Shown here: positions 18,099-26,894 of the stretch, piece after piece
How positions within the stretch are numbered: the stretch's first letter is position 1
Layout: the number at the start of each line of letters is the position of its first letter
Assembly (NCBI RefSeq): GCF_900111075.1
Contig: NZ_FOFZ01000004.1
Span: 240,108 to 304,107, forward strand
DNA length: 64,000 nucleotides
Source: Flavobacterium frigoris
Lineage (GTDB): Bacteria; Bacteroidota; Bacteroidia; Flavobacteriales; Flavobacteriaceae
Direction of reading: 5' to 3'
Notes under the pieces: model-generated
Database searches by the model: none
Told to the model about the DNA's origin: nothing
What the model saw: the letters and a program-made list of their open reading frames with translations, nothing else
Made by a program: the position numbers and the translations under genes

Positions 18099-18107
18099 AC
18101 AACTGTT

Positions 18108-19313
18108 ATGAAACTTAATAAAGTTCTACTCTCAACGTTACTATTGACAGCGTTAACAATCACTTCATGTTCAAATGATGATACTACAGAACAAAAACCT
18201 AATTATAGCGTTCCAGCAACGTACACCTTTGAAAGAAGTAGTACTACAACCGTAGACTTTTCTGGACAAAGTAGTCGTTTACTTATGCTTGAGGAAATGG
18301 GAAATAGCATTAAAATTGCCGCTACAAATGGAACAGCTGTAAGTCAAACCCTTTTAAGCAATATGTATTCTAATACCAACAACGCTTTTGAAAATATCGC
18401 TTTAAATACTTCTGGAAAACAATTAAAAGATAAAACTGCAGCATCAAAAGACTACTTTCAATTATTTTTAGGTGGTGGAACAACTACTGAAAAAGTAAGT
18501 GTTCAATCTTTCTTTGAAACTCAATTAACTTTAGCAAATACAGCAAGTCTAGGTACAACAGCTTCAGCAGGTGTAGCAGGTTCCTATCTTGATGGAACTA
18601 GCAAAAGATTGTTTGCTGCCAATGGATTAGAACCACAACAAGTATTATTAAAAGGAATGATGGGAGCTTGTTTTATGGATCAAATCGTCAATAACTATTT
18701 AAGTAAAAACAAATTAGACGAAGGAGCAAATAGACTAAACAACACTAATAAAGTTCTAGAAGATAGTAAAACCTATACTACAATGGAACATACTTGGGAT
18801 GAGGCTTACGGTTACATCTATGGTGTGGATGGTACAAAATTTTGGAGTAGCTACATCGATCAAGTAAATGCTGATACTGATTTTAATACTGTAAAAGCAG
18901 ATATCAACCTAGCTTTTCGTACAGGTAGAGCAGCGATTGTAGCTAATGACTACGCTACACGTGATGCACAAATTGACATAATAAAAGCTAAACTAGCATT
19001 AGTTCCTGCAGTTAGAGCTGTTTTCTATCTTCAAGAAGGAAAAGGAAAATTAATTACTGATAAAGGTGCTAAAGCGTTTCACGCCCTTTCAGAAGCATAC
19101 GGTTTTATAATTTCATTGCGATATACGAACAAACCAGGTACGGACAAACCTTATTTTACAAAAGCAGAAGTTGATGCAATGTTAGCTACTATGGTAAGCG
19201 GAACAAATGGATTTTGGGACATTGATACTCTTGGAACAAAATTAGACAGCATATCAGCGCAAATTGCAACTAAATTTGGATTCACAGTTACACAAGCTGC
19301 TACAGTAAATTAA
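18108..19313 (+). CDS. DUF4856 domain-containing lipoprotein
   Basis: A 401-residue predicted lipoprotein (signal MKLNKVLLSTLLLTALTITSC, Cys 21). The body matches DUF4856: YSVPATYTFERS near the start, LLMLEEMGNSIK, LLKGMMGACFMDQIVNNYL, EHTWDEAYGYIYG, FRTGRAAIVANDYATRDAQIDIIKAKL and FHALSEAYGFIISLRYT. DUF4856 proteins are all-helical and often encoded next to imelysins, suggesting a shared metal-related task; no biochemical role is known to me. It is the first gene of a plus-strand operon (DUF4856, imelysin-like, HTTM, TonB receptor) starting just after the dyad-flanked promoter. Confidence 0.9.
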   Translation: MKLNKVLLSTLLLTALTITSCSNDDTTEQKPNYSVPATYTFERSSTTTVDFSGQSSRLLMLEEMGNSIKIAATNGTAVSQTLLSNMYSNTNNAFENIALNTSGKQLKDKTAASKDYFQLFLGGGTTTEKVSVQSFFETQLTLANTASLGTTASAGVAGSYLDGTSKRLFAANGLEPQQVLLKGMMGACFMDQIVNNYLSKNKLDEGANRLNNTNKVLEDSKTYTTMEHTWDEAYGYIYGVDGTKFWSSYIDQVNADTDFNTVKADINLAFRTGRAAIVANDYATRDAQIDIIKAKLALVPAVRAVFYLQEGKGKLITDKGAKAFHALSEAYGFIISLRYTNKPGTDKPYFTKAEVDAMLATMVSGTNGFWDIDTLGTKLDSISAQIATKFGFTVTQAATVN

Positions 19314-19372
19314 TTTAGAATTAATACAAATAAGTACAATTGGTTTTGTATTTTTGCACAAAATTTATTAAA

Positions 19373-20491
19373 ATGAAAAAACTATTTATACTCCTTGGTG
19401 CTTTACTGACTATCGCAGCTTGTTCATCAAATGACAGCAGTGAAACTAGTACGGATGGTAATAATTACAACCGAACGCTACTTTTAACAAACTGGGCAGA
19501 CAACATTATCATTCCTAGCTATGTTAATTACCAAGCTAAAATAGAAGTATTAGCCACTAATATCAATACCTTCAATACTGTTTCAACTGAAGCAAATCTT
19601 CTAGCGGTAAGAGCCTCATGGATAGAGGCCTATAAAGCGTATCAATATGTTGCTATATACAGTTTTGGTAAATCAGAAGAAATCAACTTAAAAGAAAGCG
19701 CAAACAGCTACCCTACTAATGCCACAGCTATTGAGGCTAATGTTACTGCCGGTACATACAATCTGGCATTATTATCTCAGTTCGACAAGCAAGGTTTCCC
19801 TGCTTTAGATTATTTAATAAATGGATTAAATACTACTGACGCATTAATAGTGACGCACTACACTACTAATGTAAATGCAGCAAAATATAAAAAGTACTTA
19901 ACAGATGTTGTTACGCGCTTAAAATCAAGTGCAGACCTTGTAGTTGCCGACTGGAATACAGGCTATAGAGCTACTTATATTGCTAATAGCGGAACTTCGG
20001 TAACCAGCTCAGTAAGCATTACTACAAATAAATTTGTAAAAAACTTTGAGAAGAATGTACGTGCAGGAAAAATTGGAATTCCTGCAGGTCTTTTCTCTGG
20101 GGGTGTAAAATACCCTGAGAAAGTAGAGGCTTTTTACAAAAACGATCTTTCAAAAGAGTTGTTAAACACAGCAGTCAAAGCTTCACAAGATTTCTTTAAC
20201 GGAAAACACTTTAATAAATCGACTACTGGTGAAGGTTTAGCATCTTATTTGGATTACCTTAAATCTGTTCGTAACGGACAAAATCTGAGCGTGATTATCA
20301 ACAATCAGTTTGCCACTATATTTACCGTAAACGCAACGCTAAACAATAGTTTTTCAAACCAGATCAATACTGATAATGCTAAAATGATTTTAGCTTATGA
20401 TGCTTTACAGCAAAATGTGATCTACACTAAACTAGACATGATGCAGGCTTTGAACATTACTATTGACTATGTTGACGGAGATGGTGATTGA
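19373..20491 (+). CDS. Imelysin-like lipoprotein lacking the GxHxxE motif
   Basis: A 372-residue predicted lipoprotein (MKKLFILLGALLTIAAC, Cys 17). The imelysin fold is indicated by NWADNIIIPSYVNYQAKIEVL, a W-I-E-AYKAYQYV helix, an ADWNTGYR segment and the GFPALDYLING block at residues 141-151, which sits where canonical members have GxHxxE(F/Y)LLWG. His is replaced by Pro and Glu by Asp, so the metal site of the family is not conserved here. A TATTTTTG box at 19349-19356 overlaps the upstream Met at 19340, supporting Met 19373 and hinting at an internal promoter. It sits between DUF4856 (59-base gap) and HTTM (82-base gap). It may have a structural or receptor-partner role. Confidence 0.88.
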   Translation: MKKLFILLGALLTIAACSSNDSSETSTDGNNYNRTLLLTNWADNIIIPSYVNYQAKIEVLATNINTFNTVSTEANLLAVRASWIEAYKAYQYVAIYSFGKSEEINLKESANSYPTNATAIEANVTAGTYNLALLSQFDKQGFPALDYLINGLNTTDALIVTHYTTNVNAAKYKKYLTDVVTRLKSSADLVVADWNTGYRATYIANSGTSVTSSVSITTNKFVKNFEKNVRAGKIGIPAGLFSGGVKYPEKVEAFYKNDLSKELLNTAVKASQDFFNGKHFNKSTTGEGLASYLDYLKSVRNGQNLSVIINNQFATIFTVNATLNNSFSNQINTDNAKMILAYDALQQNVIYTKLDMMQALNITIDYVDGDGD

Positions 20492-20573
20492 TTCTTCCCA
20501 AAGCAAAGGGAATCCAAATTAAAAAAATTAGTTGATCTGATTTATTAAATCAAGTGATTTTAAATAAAAGTTT

Positions 20574-21932
20574 ATGTACCAAAAGTATCTTAATAAATAT
20601 TCACATGCCTCGACGCTAGCTTTTTTTAGGCTAGCGTTTGGTTTGATGATGCTATTGAGTTTAATTCGCTTTGCGAGTTATGGATGGATCAAAAAGTTCT
20701 ATATTGATCCACAATTTCATTTTACGTATTATGGTTTTCAATGGGTAAAACCTTTTGGCAACTACACCTATTTACTTTTTATCATTGCTGGACTCGCGGC
20801 ATTATTCGTAGCCATAGGTTATAAATACAAGTGGGCTATCGCTACTTTTTTCCTGAGTTTTACCTACATCGAACTACTGGACAAAACGACGTACTTAAAT
20901 CATTACTATTATATCACTATAATTAGCCTTGTCTTACTCTTTTTGCCTGCAAACTGTTATTTTTCAGTAGACGCTTTAAAGAATGAAAAGTTACGATTCG
21001 AGAAAATCCCGCGTTGGAATATCGATATTCTAAAATTATTATTGGCTATTGTTTACTTCTATGCTGGTTTAGCAAAACTAAACTCTGACTGGCTTTTAGA
21101 AGCTATGCCTCTTAAAATATGGTTACCTAATAACTCTAACCTCCCTTTAATAGGTTCATTACTAAATGAAAACTGGGTGCATTATGTGTTTAGCTGGACT
21201 GGAGCGATCTATGATCTCGGAATTGTATTTTTATTACTTTACAAAAGAACCCGACTATTCGGTTTTATTTTAGTTGTTGTATTTCATATTCTAACTAAAA
21301 TATTATTCCCAATTGGCGTTTTCCCTTATGTAATGATCATTAGTACCTTAATTTTCTTTGACGCCAATTTCCATAGAAAAGTATTGTCGTTTTTAGGAAA
21401 AATGATTTATATTCCTACTCACTTATTCGAAAACGGAAAAGAAAAAACACCTGCACATAACTCTGTTTATAAAATAAAAATAGCCTTTATAAGTTGCTTT
21501 ATTGCGTTTCAGTTACTATTTCCGTTTCGTTATTTATGCTATCCCAATGAGTTATTCTGGACAGAAGAAGGCTTCCGATTCTCTTGGCGGGTTATGCTAA
21601 TGGAAAAAGCAGGATATGCGACATTTAAAGTGAAAGATGCCGTTTCTAAAAAGGAAATCACCATCAACAACAGTGATTTTTTGACCACATTTCAAGAAAA
21701 ACAAATGGCGTTCCAACCTGATTTTATTTTAGAATACGCTCATTATTTACACGATTACTACCAACAGCAAGGCGTTAATAATCCAGAAGTTTACGTTGAA
21801 AGCTACGTAGCGCTAAACGGAAGATTAAGCCAAAAATATATTGATCCAAAAATAAATCTAGCAAACGAAAATGAAAATTTCAAACACAAAACTTGGATAC
21901 TCCCTTTTAATGATACGATTAAGGGATTTTAG
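20574..21932 (+). CDS. HTTM / vitamin-K-dependent gamma-carboxylase-like membrane protein
   Basis: A 452-residue polytopic membrane protein. Similarity to the membrane part of vitamin-K-dependent gamma-glutamyl carboxylase is strong: LLDKTTYLNHYYYI (residues 101-114) corresponds to the animal LDKTSWNNHSYLYG segment. YFYAGLAKLNSDWL (161-174) corresponds to YFIAGVKKLDADW, whose second Lys (human K218) is the catalytic base; here that position is Lys 168. FHILTKILFPIGVFPYVM matches the later conserved helix. After the membrane region a soluble C-terminal part follows (FRFSWRVMLMEKAGYATFKV). The 3' end overlaps the TonB receptor gene, so the two are translationally linked. Whether it carboxylates glutamate, or does other quinone chemistry, is unknown. 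Confidence 0.9.
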   Translation: MYQKYLNKYSHASTLAFFRLAFGLMMLLSLIRFASYGWIKKFYIDPQFHFTYYGFQWVKPFGNYTYLLFIIAGLAALFVAIGYKYKWAIATFFLSFTYIELLDKTTYLNHYYYITIISLVLLFLPANCYFSVDALKNEKLRFEKIPRWNIDILKLLLAIVYFYAGLAKLNSDWLLEAMPLKIWLPNNSNLPLIGSLLNENWVHYVFSWTGAIYDLGIVFLLLYKRTRLFGFILVVVFHILTKILFPIGVFPYVMIISTLIFFDANFHRKVLSFLGKMIYIPTHLFENGKEKTPAHNSVYKIKIAFISCFIAFQLLFPFRYLCYPNELFWTEEGFRFSWRVMLMEKAGYATFKVKDAVSKKEITINNSDFLTTFQEKQMAFQPDFILEYAHYLHDYYQQQGVNNPEVYVESYVALNGRLSQKYIDPKINLANENENFKHKTWILPFNDTIKGF

Positions 21933-24336
21933 CATTCTCCTTCTTTTACTATTTTCTATAGGTAGTTTTGCCCAAAATAAAATTGCGGGTGTAGTTACTG
22001 ATGGAAACGGAAAAAAATTAACAGCTGTAGAAATATACAATAAAACATCCAACACAAAAGTGTTTACTGATGCTATTGGCGCTTTTGAAATTGATTTGAA
22101 AAAATCAGGAAGCTTTGATTTTGTTTTCTTTAAAGAAGGTTACACCATTGTTGAACAAAACAGTATTACCACCGGAAGTACGGTAACGATTGTACTTACT
22201 AAAATTAACAACCTTTCTGAAGTTATCATTCGAAAACAAAATGACAAACTACAAGCGATTCATAAGTTGAATGACATTGAAGAAACTGCTATCTATGCTG
22301 GTAAAAAAACAGAAGTTATCAATATAAGTAAATTGACCGCAAATAAGGCAACCAATAATGCGAGACAAATATTTGCTCAAGTAGTAGGGCTAACGATCAA
22401 CGAAAGCTCTGATGGCGGCTTGCAGTTAAGCATTGGTGGTCGTGGACTAAACCCCAACCGAACTGCGAATTTCAATACACGCCAAAATGGCTATGACATT
22501 AGCGCAGATGTTTTGGGTTACCCCGAAAGTTACTACGCTACTCCCACCGAAGCTTTAGAAGAAATCCAAGTCATTCGCGGTGCTGCTTCTTTACAATACG
22601 GAACACAATTTGGCGGTTTAATTAATTTTAAAGTAAAAACACCTACAACAAAACCATTTGAATTTACCACTAGAAACACTGTTGGTTCGTACGGGTTGTT
22701 TACTAATTTCACTTCAATAAGTGGAACAAATGGCAAGTTTAGCTATTACACTTTTTTAAACTACAAAAAAGGAAACGGCTACAGACCCAACTCCGATTTT
22801 GAAAGCAAAAACTATTTTGCTAATTTGAATTATAAGTTTAACTATAAGACTTCTCTCCATTTTGATTACACTTATTATAATTACCTAGCACAACAGCCAG
22901 GAGGATTAACCGATGAACAATTTTATGAAAACCCGAGACAAAGCAATAGAACCCGAAACTGGTTTGCAGTAGATTGGAATCTATTTGCATTGCGCTTGAA
23001 ACACAAGTTTAATGAAGATTCAGATTTTTCATTACAACTTTTTGGTTTAAACGCCAGCAGAAAAGCCTTAGGTTTTAGAGACAATAGAATTACGACTCCG
23101 GATCCTATGACCGATCGCGATTTAATCATTGGTGATTTTGTAAACTGGGGTGCCGAAGCACGATATTTAAAAAGATATTTTATTGGCCAGCAAAAGAGTG
23201 CTTTTTTAATTGGAGCCAAATATTATCAATCAAAAAACTCACAACAGCAAGGCCCAGGAAGTTCGGGTAGTGATGCCAATTTTAATATCGCAATTGATGA
23301 ATTTCCCTTTTACCAAAACCAATCCAATTTTACTTTCCCTAATTTGAACCTAGCCGTTTTTGGTGAAAATATTTTTAAACTCAATACTAATTTTACCATC
23401 ACTCCTGGCTTTAGAATAGAAAAAATTAGAACGCAGGCCAATGGTTCTTATCGTGTAATCAATCGCGATTTAGCCGGAAACGTAATTCTTGATAAAACAC
23501 AATATGAAAACACGGTTAAAGATCGAAATCTACTTTTATTAGGAGTGGGCTTGAGTTACAAACCTAAAAACGGTATAGAATTCTACGGAAATCTTTCTCA
23601 AAATTACAGATCGGTTACTTTTAGCGACATCCGTACAGTAAATCCTAGCCAAAAAATAGACGAAAATATTAAGGATGAAAAAGGATATACCTCTGACATT
23701 GGATTAAGAGGCCGCATTGGTAACAAACTATCATTTGACACTAGTGTTTTCGGACTCTACTACAATGACAAAATAGGTGATTACGATAGTACTAACTCTT
23801 CTAATCAAATTGTAAAAATTAGAGCCAATACAGGTACCGCGCTAACCTACGGTTTTGAAACGCTATTAGACTGGAATATTGCTAAAACATATTTTGAAGA
23901 AAAGGAAAACTTTAGTTGGAATTTATTTACGAATTCAGCTATTACAGGATCTAACTATTTAAAATCTGACATTCCAACAATTAAAAAAGGGGATAAAGTA
24001 GAGTTTGTGCCGTTATACAATATTAAAAGTGGAACTACTGTAGGTTATAAAAACTTTATTTCAAGTGTTCAATTTACTTATGTATCATCGCAACTTTCAA
24101 GCGCAAGTAGTAATAATTCAAACAATGTTTTTACTGGAATTTCAGGAACTATTCCTGCTTACTATGTTGCCGACTTTTCTGCATCTTACAAATGGAAAAA
24201 ATGGAAACTAGAAGCTGGAGTAACTAATTTCACAAACAACAGTTATTTTACAAGAAGAGCTACAGGATATCCTGGGCCGGGAATCATTCCATCAGATGCT
24301 AGAACTTTTTATACTACTCTGGAGTTTGTATTTTAA
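21910..24336 (+). CDS. TonB-dependent outer-membrane receptor (FecA-like)
   Basis: An 808-residue outer-membrane receptor. From Met 21910 there is a good signal peptide (MIRLRDFSILLLLLFSIGSFAQ). It is followed by a carboxypeptidase-regulatory-like beta domain (NKIAGVVTDGNGKKLTAVEIYN, residues 23-100), the plug (GLTINESSDGGLQLSIGGRGLNPNR; EEIQVIRGAASLQYGTQFGGLINFKVK) and a long beta barrel ending in a C-terminal Phe (TTLEFVF). An alternative start at 21871 would overlap the HTTM gene by 62 bases; the chosen one overlaps by 23. The plug is of the iron-citrate/siderophore type, but ligand class cannot be read reliably. It is the last gene of the operon, followed by a 20-base-stem terminator. Confidence 0.92.
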   Translation: MIRLRDFSILLLLLFSIGSFAQNKIAGVVTDGNGKKLTAVEIYNKTSNTKVFTDAIGAFEIDLKKSGSFDFVFFKEGYTIVEQNSITTGSTVTIVLTKINNLSEVIIRKQNDKLQAIHKLNDIEETAIYAGKKTEVINISKLTANKATNNARQIFAQVVGLTINESSDGGLQLSIGGRGLNPNRTANFNTRQNGYDISADVLGYPESYYATPTEALEEIQVIRGAASLQYGTQFGGLINFKVKTPTTKPFEFTTRNTVGSYGLFTNFTSISGTNGKFSYYTFLNYKKGNGYRPNSDFESKNYFANLNYKFNYKTSLHFDYTYYNYLAQQPGGLTDEQFYENPRQSNRTRNWFAVDWNLFALRLKHKFNEDSDFSLQLFGLNASRKALGFRDNRITTPDPMTDRDLIIGDFVNWGAEARYLKRYFIGQQKSAFLIGAKYYQSKNSQQQGPGSSGSDANFNIAIDEFPFYQNQSNFTFPNLNLAVFGENIFKLNTNFTITPGFRIEKIRTQANGSYRVINRDLAGNVILDKTQYENTVKDRNLLLLGVGLSYKPKNGIEFYGNLSQNYRSVTFSDIRTVNPSQKIDENIKDEKGYTSDIGLRGRIGNKLSFDTSVFGLYYNDKIGDYDSTNSSNQIVKIRANTGTALTYGFETLLDWNIAKTYFEEKENFSWNLFTNSAITGSNYLKSDIPTIKKGDKVEFVPLYNIKSGTTVGYKNFISSVQFTYVSSQLSSASSNNSNNVFTGISGTIPAYYVADFSASYKWKKWKLEAGVTNFTNNSYFTRRATGYPGPGIIPSDARTFYTTLEFVF

Positions 24337-24360
24337 AACATCGAAGAAGTATTAAAATTT

Positions 24361-24410
24361 AAAACCATTTATAAATTAAGGATCAAGTCTTAATTTATAA
24401 ATGGTTTTTT
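24361..24410 (+). terminator. Strong terminator after the TonB receptor operon
   Basis: A 20-base perfect stem (24361-24380 with 24389-24408), 8-base loop and a T-run. It may also serve the convergent substrate-binding protein gene. Confidence 0.88.
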
Positions 24411-24453
24411 AATAATGGCAAAAGGAGAATTGTCACTTCAGGAAAAATAAAAA

Positions 24454-25254
24454 CTATTTTTCTAAATTTTTATGCAGCATTTTGAAATAATCAAAGGCTT
24501 TTAAAAGTCGGCTGCCGTACCAAGAGAACATTTCGCCATCTACTAGAATTGTTTGCACTTTGTTCGTGTATTGTCCTATTTCGTATCCATCCTCTTTCTT
24601 AAACGGAAAAGGCTCAGAAGAAAGAAAAACAATTTCTGGATCACCTTCTGTCTTCATTTTCTCCAGTTCGACTTCGGGGTAACGTCCTTTGTCATCGTAT
24701 ATGTTTTTAAAGTGATTCAGCTTCAACAATTCATTGATGAAATTGTCTGAACCCGCAACCATATAAGGATTCTTCCAAATAAAATAAGCTACTTTCCTGA
24801 TTGGAATGTCTTTGATGAAGTTTCTAAAATCGCTCAAGGCAAAAGCCAATTTATCATTCCATTTCTGTGCTTCGGTTCTACAATTTAAAAGTTGGCCAAA
24901 ATCAGTTATCATCTGAAAATTATCTTCTATGGTAATGATATTGGTCACCCAAACCGGGCATATTTCACTTAGTCTTTCAACAATTTCCTGGGTGTTCTCT
25001 TCCTTATTGCAAATGATAAGATCCGGATTTAATAAACGGATTTTTTCGAAATGCACTTTTTTGGTACCTCCAACAAGTTTTTTGGTTGATTTAAAATGAT
25101 ACGGATGCACACAGAATTTAGTAATCCCGATGATTTTTGCTTCCTGACCCAAATCATAAAGTAATTCCGTTTGAGAAGGAACTAACGAAATGATACGCTG
25201 AGGCGAAGTTTCAAAAGTATGTGTCGTTCCGAGTTGGTCTGTTAGGGTTTTCAT
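24454..25254 (-). CDS. Helical-backbone metal receptor (BtuF/FepB-like) without signal peptide
   Basis: A 266-residue periplasmic-binding-protein type (TroA/BtuF superfamily) protein: PQRIISLVPSQTELLYDLGQ, KIIGITKFCVHP, KVHFEKIRLLNPDLIICNKEENTQE, a long linking helix near residues 110-135, YMVAGSDNFINELLKLNHFKN and a C-terminal VDGEMFSWYGSRLLKAFDYF. Such proteins normally deliver B12 or ferric chelates to ABC importers from the periplasm. Here the ORF starts MKTLTDQLGTTHTFETSPQR and has no hydrophobic leader; in-frame upstream sequence gives no alternative. It may therefore act in the cytoplasm or be exported by an unrecognised route. No ABC permease or ATPase gene is adjacent. Confidence 0.88.
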   Translation of the reverse strand: MKTLTDQLGTTHTFETSPQRIISLVPSQTELLYDLGQEAKIIGITKFCVHPYHFKSTKKLVGGTKKVHFEKIRLLNPDLIICNKEENTQEIVERLSEICPVWVTNIITIEDNFQMITDFGQLLNCRTEAQKWNDKLAFALSDFRNFIKDIPIRKVAYFIWKNPYMVAGSDNFINELLKLNHFKNIYDDKGRYPEVELEKMKTEGDPEIVFLSSEPFPFKKEDGYEIGQYTNKVQTILVDGEMFSWYGSRLLKAFDYFKMLHKNLEK

Positions 25255-25266
25255 ATTGTTTTATTT

Positions 25267-25690
25267 AAACAAAAAGGTTTTTTTAACCGCAAAGTTCGCA
25301 AAGGTTTCGCAAGGCTTACAAAGTTTTTAAACCATTTAGGTATTTAGAAAAATTAGGGCTTTATAAATTTAAACACAAAGATTTTCTTAACCGCAAAGTA
25401 CGCAAAGGTTTCGCAAGGCTTACAAAGTTTTTAAACCATTTAGGTATTTAGAAAAATTAGGGCTTTATAAATTTAAACACAAAGATTTTCTTAACCGCAA
25501 AGTACGCAAAGGTTTCGCAAGCGGCACAAAGTTTTTAAACCATTTAGGTATTTAGAAAAATTAAGGCTTTATAAATTTAAACACAAAGGTTTTCTTAACC
25601 GCAAAGTTCACTAAGGTTTCGCAAGCGGCACAAAGTTTTTAAACCAATTAGGTATTTAGAAAAAATAAGGCTTTATAAATTTAAACACAA
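25267..25690. repeat. Tandem repeat, four copies of 104 bases
   Basis: The marker AACCGCAAAG occurs at 25285, 25389, 25493 and 25597, exactly 104 bases apart. Each unit contains CGCAAAGGTTTCGCAAG, CAAAGTTTTTAAACCA, TTAGGTATTTAGAAAAA and GCTTTATAAATTTAAACAC. Copies 2 and 3 are almost identical, while the outer copies and the cGGCACAAAG variants differ at a few positions. No ORF is maintained. The whole 617-base space between the binding-protein gene and pyrF holds only this array and AT-rich flanks. Confidence 0.92.
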
Positions 25691-25872
25691 AGAGCACGAG
25701 GCCTTTTCTATGTTTCTGTTTTTCTGTGTTTTAATATTTTTTAATCGCAAATAGCAATAGCTTATGCTAAACAATCCACTAAATGAAACTTAATATCTTA
25801 ATGGTTCAAAAAACATTTCAATTTTAAATTGAGCACAAGCTTAAAAAATTAACGATCCTTTTTTATAGACAA

Positions 25873-26697
25873 TCACATGAACTTTAAACTAATTATTCCT
25901 TCCATTTCCTGCTGCATTTTCAAAGCTTCTGCTCTTGCTTTTTCGGCAAAATCAGTTCCATTTGAAGCATATATAATTCCTCTCGAAGAATTAATCAGCA
26001 ATCCTACATTGGCATTCATTCCGTATTTGCATACTTCAGATAAACTTCCTCCCTGTGCTCCTACTCCGGGAACAAGTAAGAAACTGTCTGGAACAATCTT
26101 ACGGATTTCGGTAAAATATTCAGCTTTGGTTGCGCCTACAACATACATTAAATTTTCAGCATTCTTCCAGGTTTTAGAAGTTTCCAGCACTTGCTTGTAC
26201 AACTCTTTTCCGTCCACTTTCAAGGTTTGAAAGTCAAATGCACCTTCATTTGAAGTTAAGGCAAGTATTATAGTGTGTTTGTTTTTAAAGGCAAGGAACG
26301 GCTCTACTGAATCCTTTCCCATATAGGGAGCAACGGTAACCGAATCGAAGTTTAGATCTTCAAAAAAAGCTTTGGCATACATCGAGGAAGTATTTCCTAT
26401 ATCACCACGTTTAGCATCGGCAATGGTAAAAATATCTGGATAGGTATCGTTGATATAATTGATCGTTTTTTGTAACGACATCCATCCTTTAATTCCATAC
26501 GCTTCATAGAAAGCGGTGTTAGGTTTATAGGAAACACATAAATCATGAGTCGCATCAATTATCGATTTGTTGAATTCGAAAATGGGATCTTCGAGTTCTA
26601 AAAGATGTTGCGGAATTTTATCTAAATCAACATCTAATCCTACGGCTAGAAATGATTTTTTAATTTTGATTTGATCTATAAGTTGTTGTGTAGTCAT
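25873..26697 (-). CDS. pyrF: Orotidine-5'-phosphate decarboxylase (type 2)
   Basis: Final step of de novo UMP synthesis: decarboxylates OMP to UMP in the cytoplasm. It has 274 residues, the longer bacterial type 2 form. Motifs: [14 protein letters not shown] at the N-terminal strand, the catalytic [14 protein letters not shown] (Asp 94, Lys 96, Asp 99), [23 protein letters not shown] (phosphate loop) and [10 protein letters not shown] with the phosphate-binding Arg. Met 26697 starts [11 protein letters not shown]. It shares its strand with prfA upstream, but prfA has its own terminator, so pyrF is probably transcribed alone. Confidence 0.96.
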   Translation of the reverse strand: MTTQQLIDQIKIKKSFLAVGLDVDLDKIPQHLLELEDPIFEFNKSIIDATHDLCVSYKPNTAFYEAYGIKGWMSLQKTINYINDTYPDIFTIADAKRGDIGNTSSMYAKAFFEDLNFDSVTVAPYMGKDSVEPFLAFKNKHTIILALTSNEGAFDFQTLKVDGKELYKQVLETSKTWKNAENLMYVVGATKAEYFTEIRKIVPDSFLLVPGVGAQGGSLSEVCKYGMNANVGLLINSSRGIIYASNGTDFAEKARAEALKMQQEMEGIISLKFM

Positions 26698-26781
26698 AAA
26701 AAAGTTTAAAGTTTAAAAATTTAAAGTTTCAGGTTTTCCCATAAGACCTTAATTGCACTTTCTTGAATTATATTCTATTCT

Positions 26782-26861
26782 CTAGCCCCGATAGCAGTGG
26801 AAATCCTTTTCTTTTTTATTTAAAAAAGAAAAGATTGTAACGAATAGCGGGAAATTGCTCC
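26782..26861 (+). repeat. Stem-loop repeat element, copy A
   Basis: Conserved left end CTAGCCCCGATAGCAGTGGA then AATCC; variable tip stem TTTTCTTTTTT/AAAAAAGAAAA; conserved right end GATTGTAACGAATAGCGGGA ending GCTCC. Related copies are at 28051-28140 (-), 33482-33580 (-) and 50752-50836 (+). It lies between pyrF and the prfA terminator. Confidence 0.75.
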
Positions 26862-26888
26862 AAAAAAAAAGCCTCAATAAATGAGGCT
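26861..26888 (-). terminator. Rho-independent terminator of prfA
   Basis: Stem AGCCTCA/TGAGGCT (26870-26876 and 26882-26888). On the minus strand it is followed by nine T (A-run 26862-26870 on the plus strand). It starts 7 bases after the prfA stop. Confidence 0.85.
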
Positions 26889-26894
26889 ATTATA

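Noticed and set aside
25267..25690. Possible CRISPR array
   Set aside because: Units are 104 bases long, repeated as wholes without spacers of unrelated sequence, and no cas genes are present.
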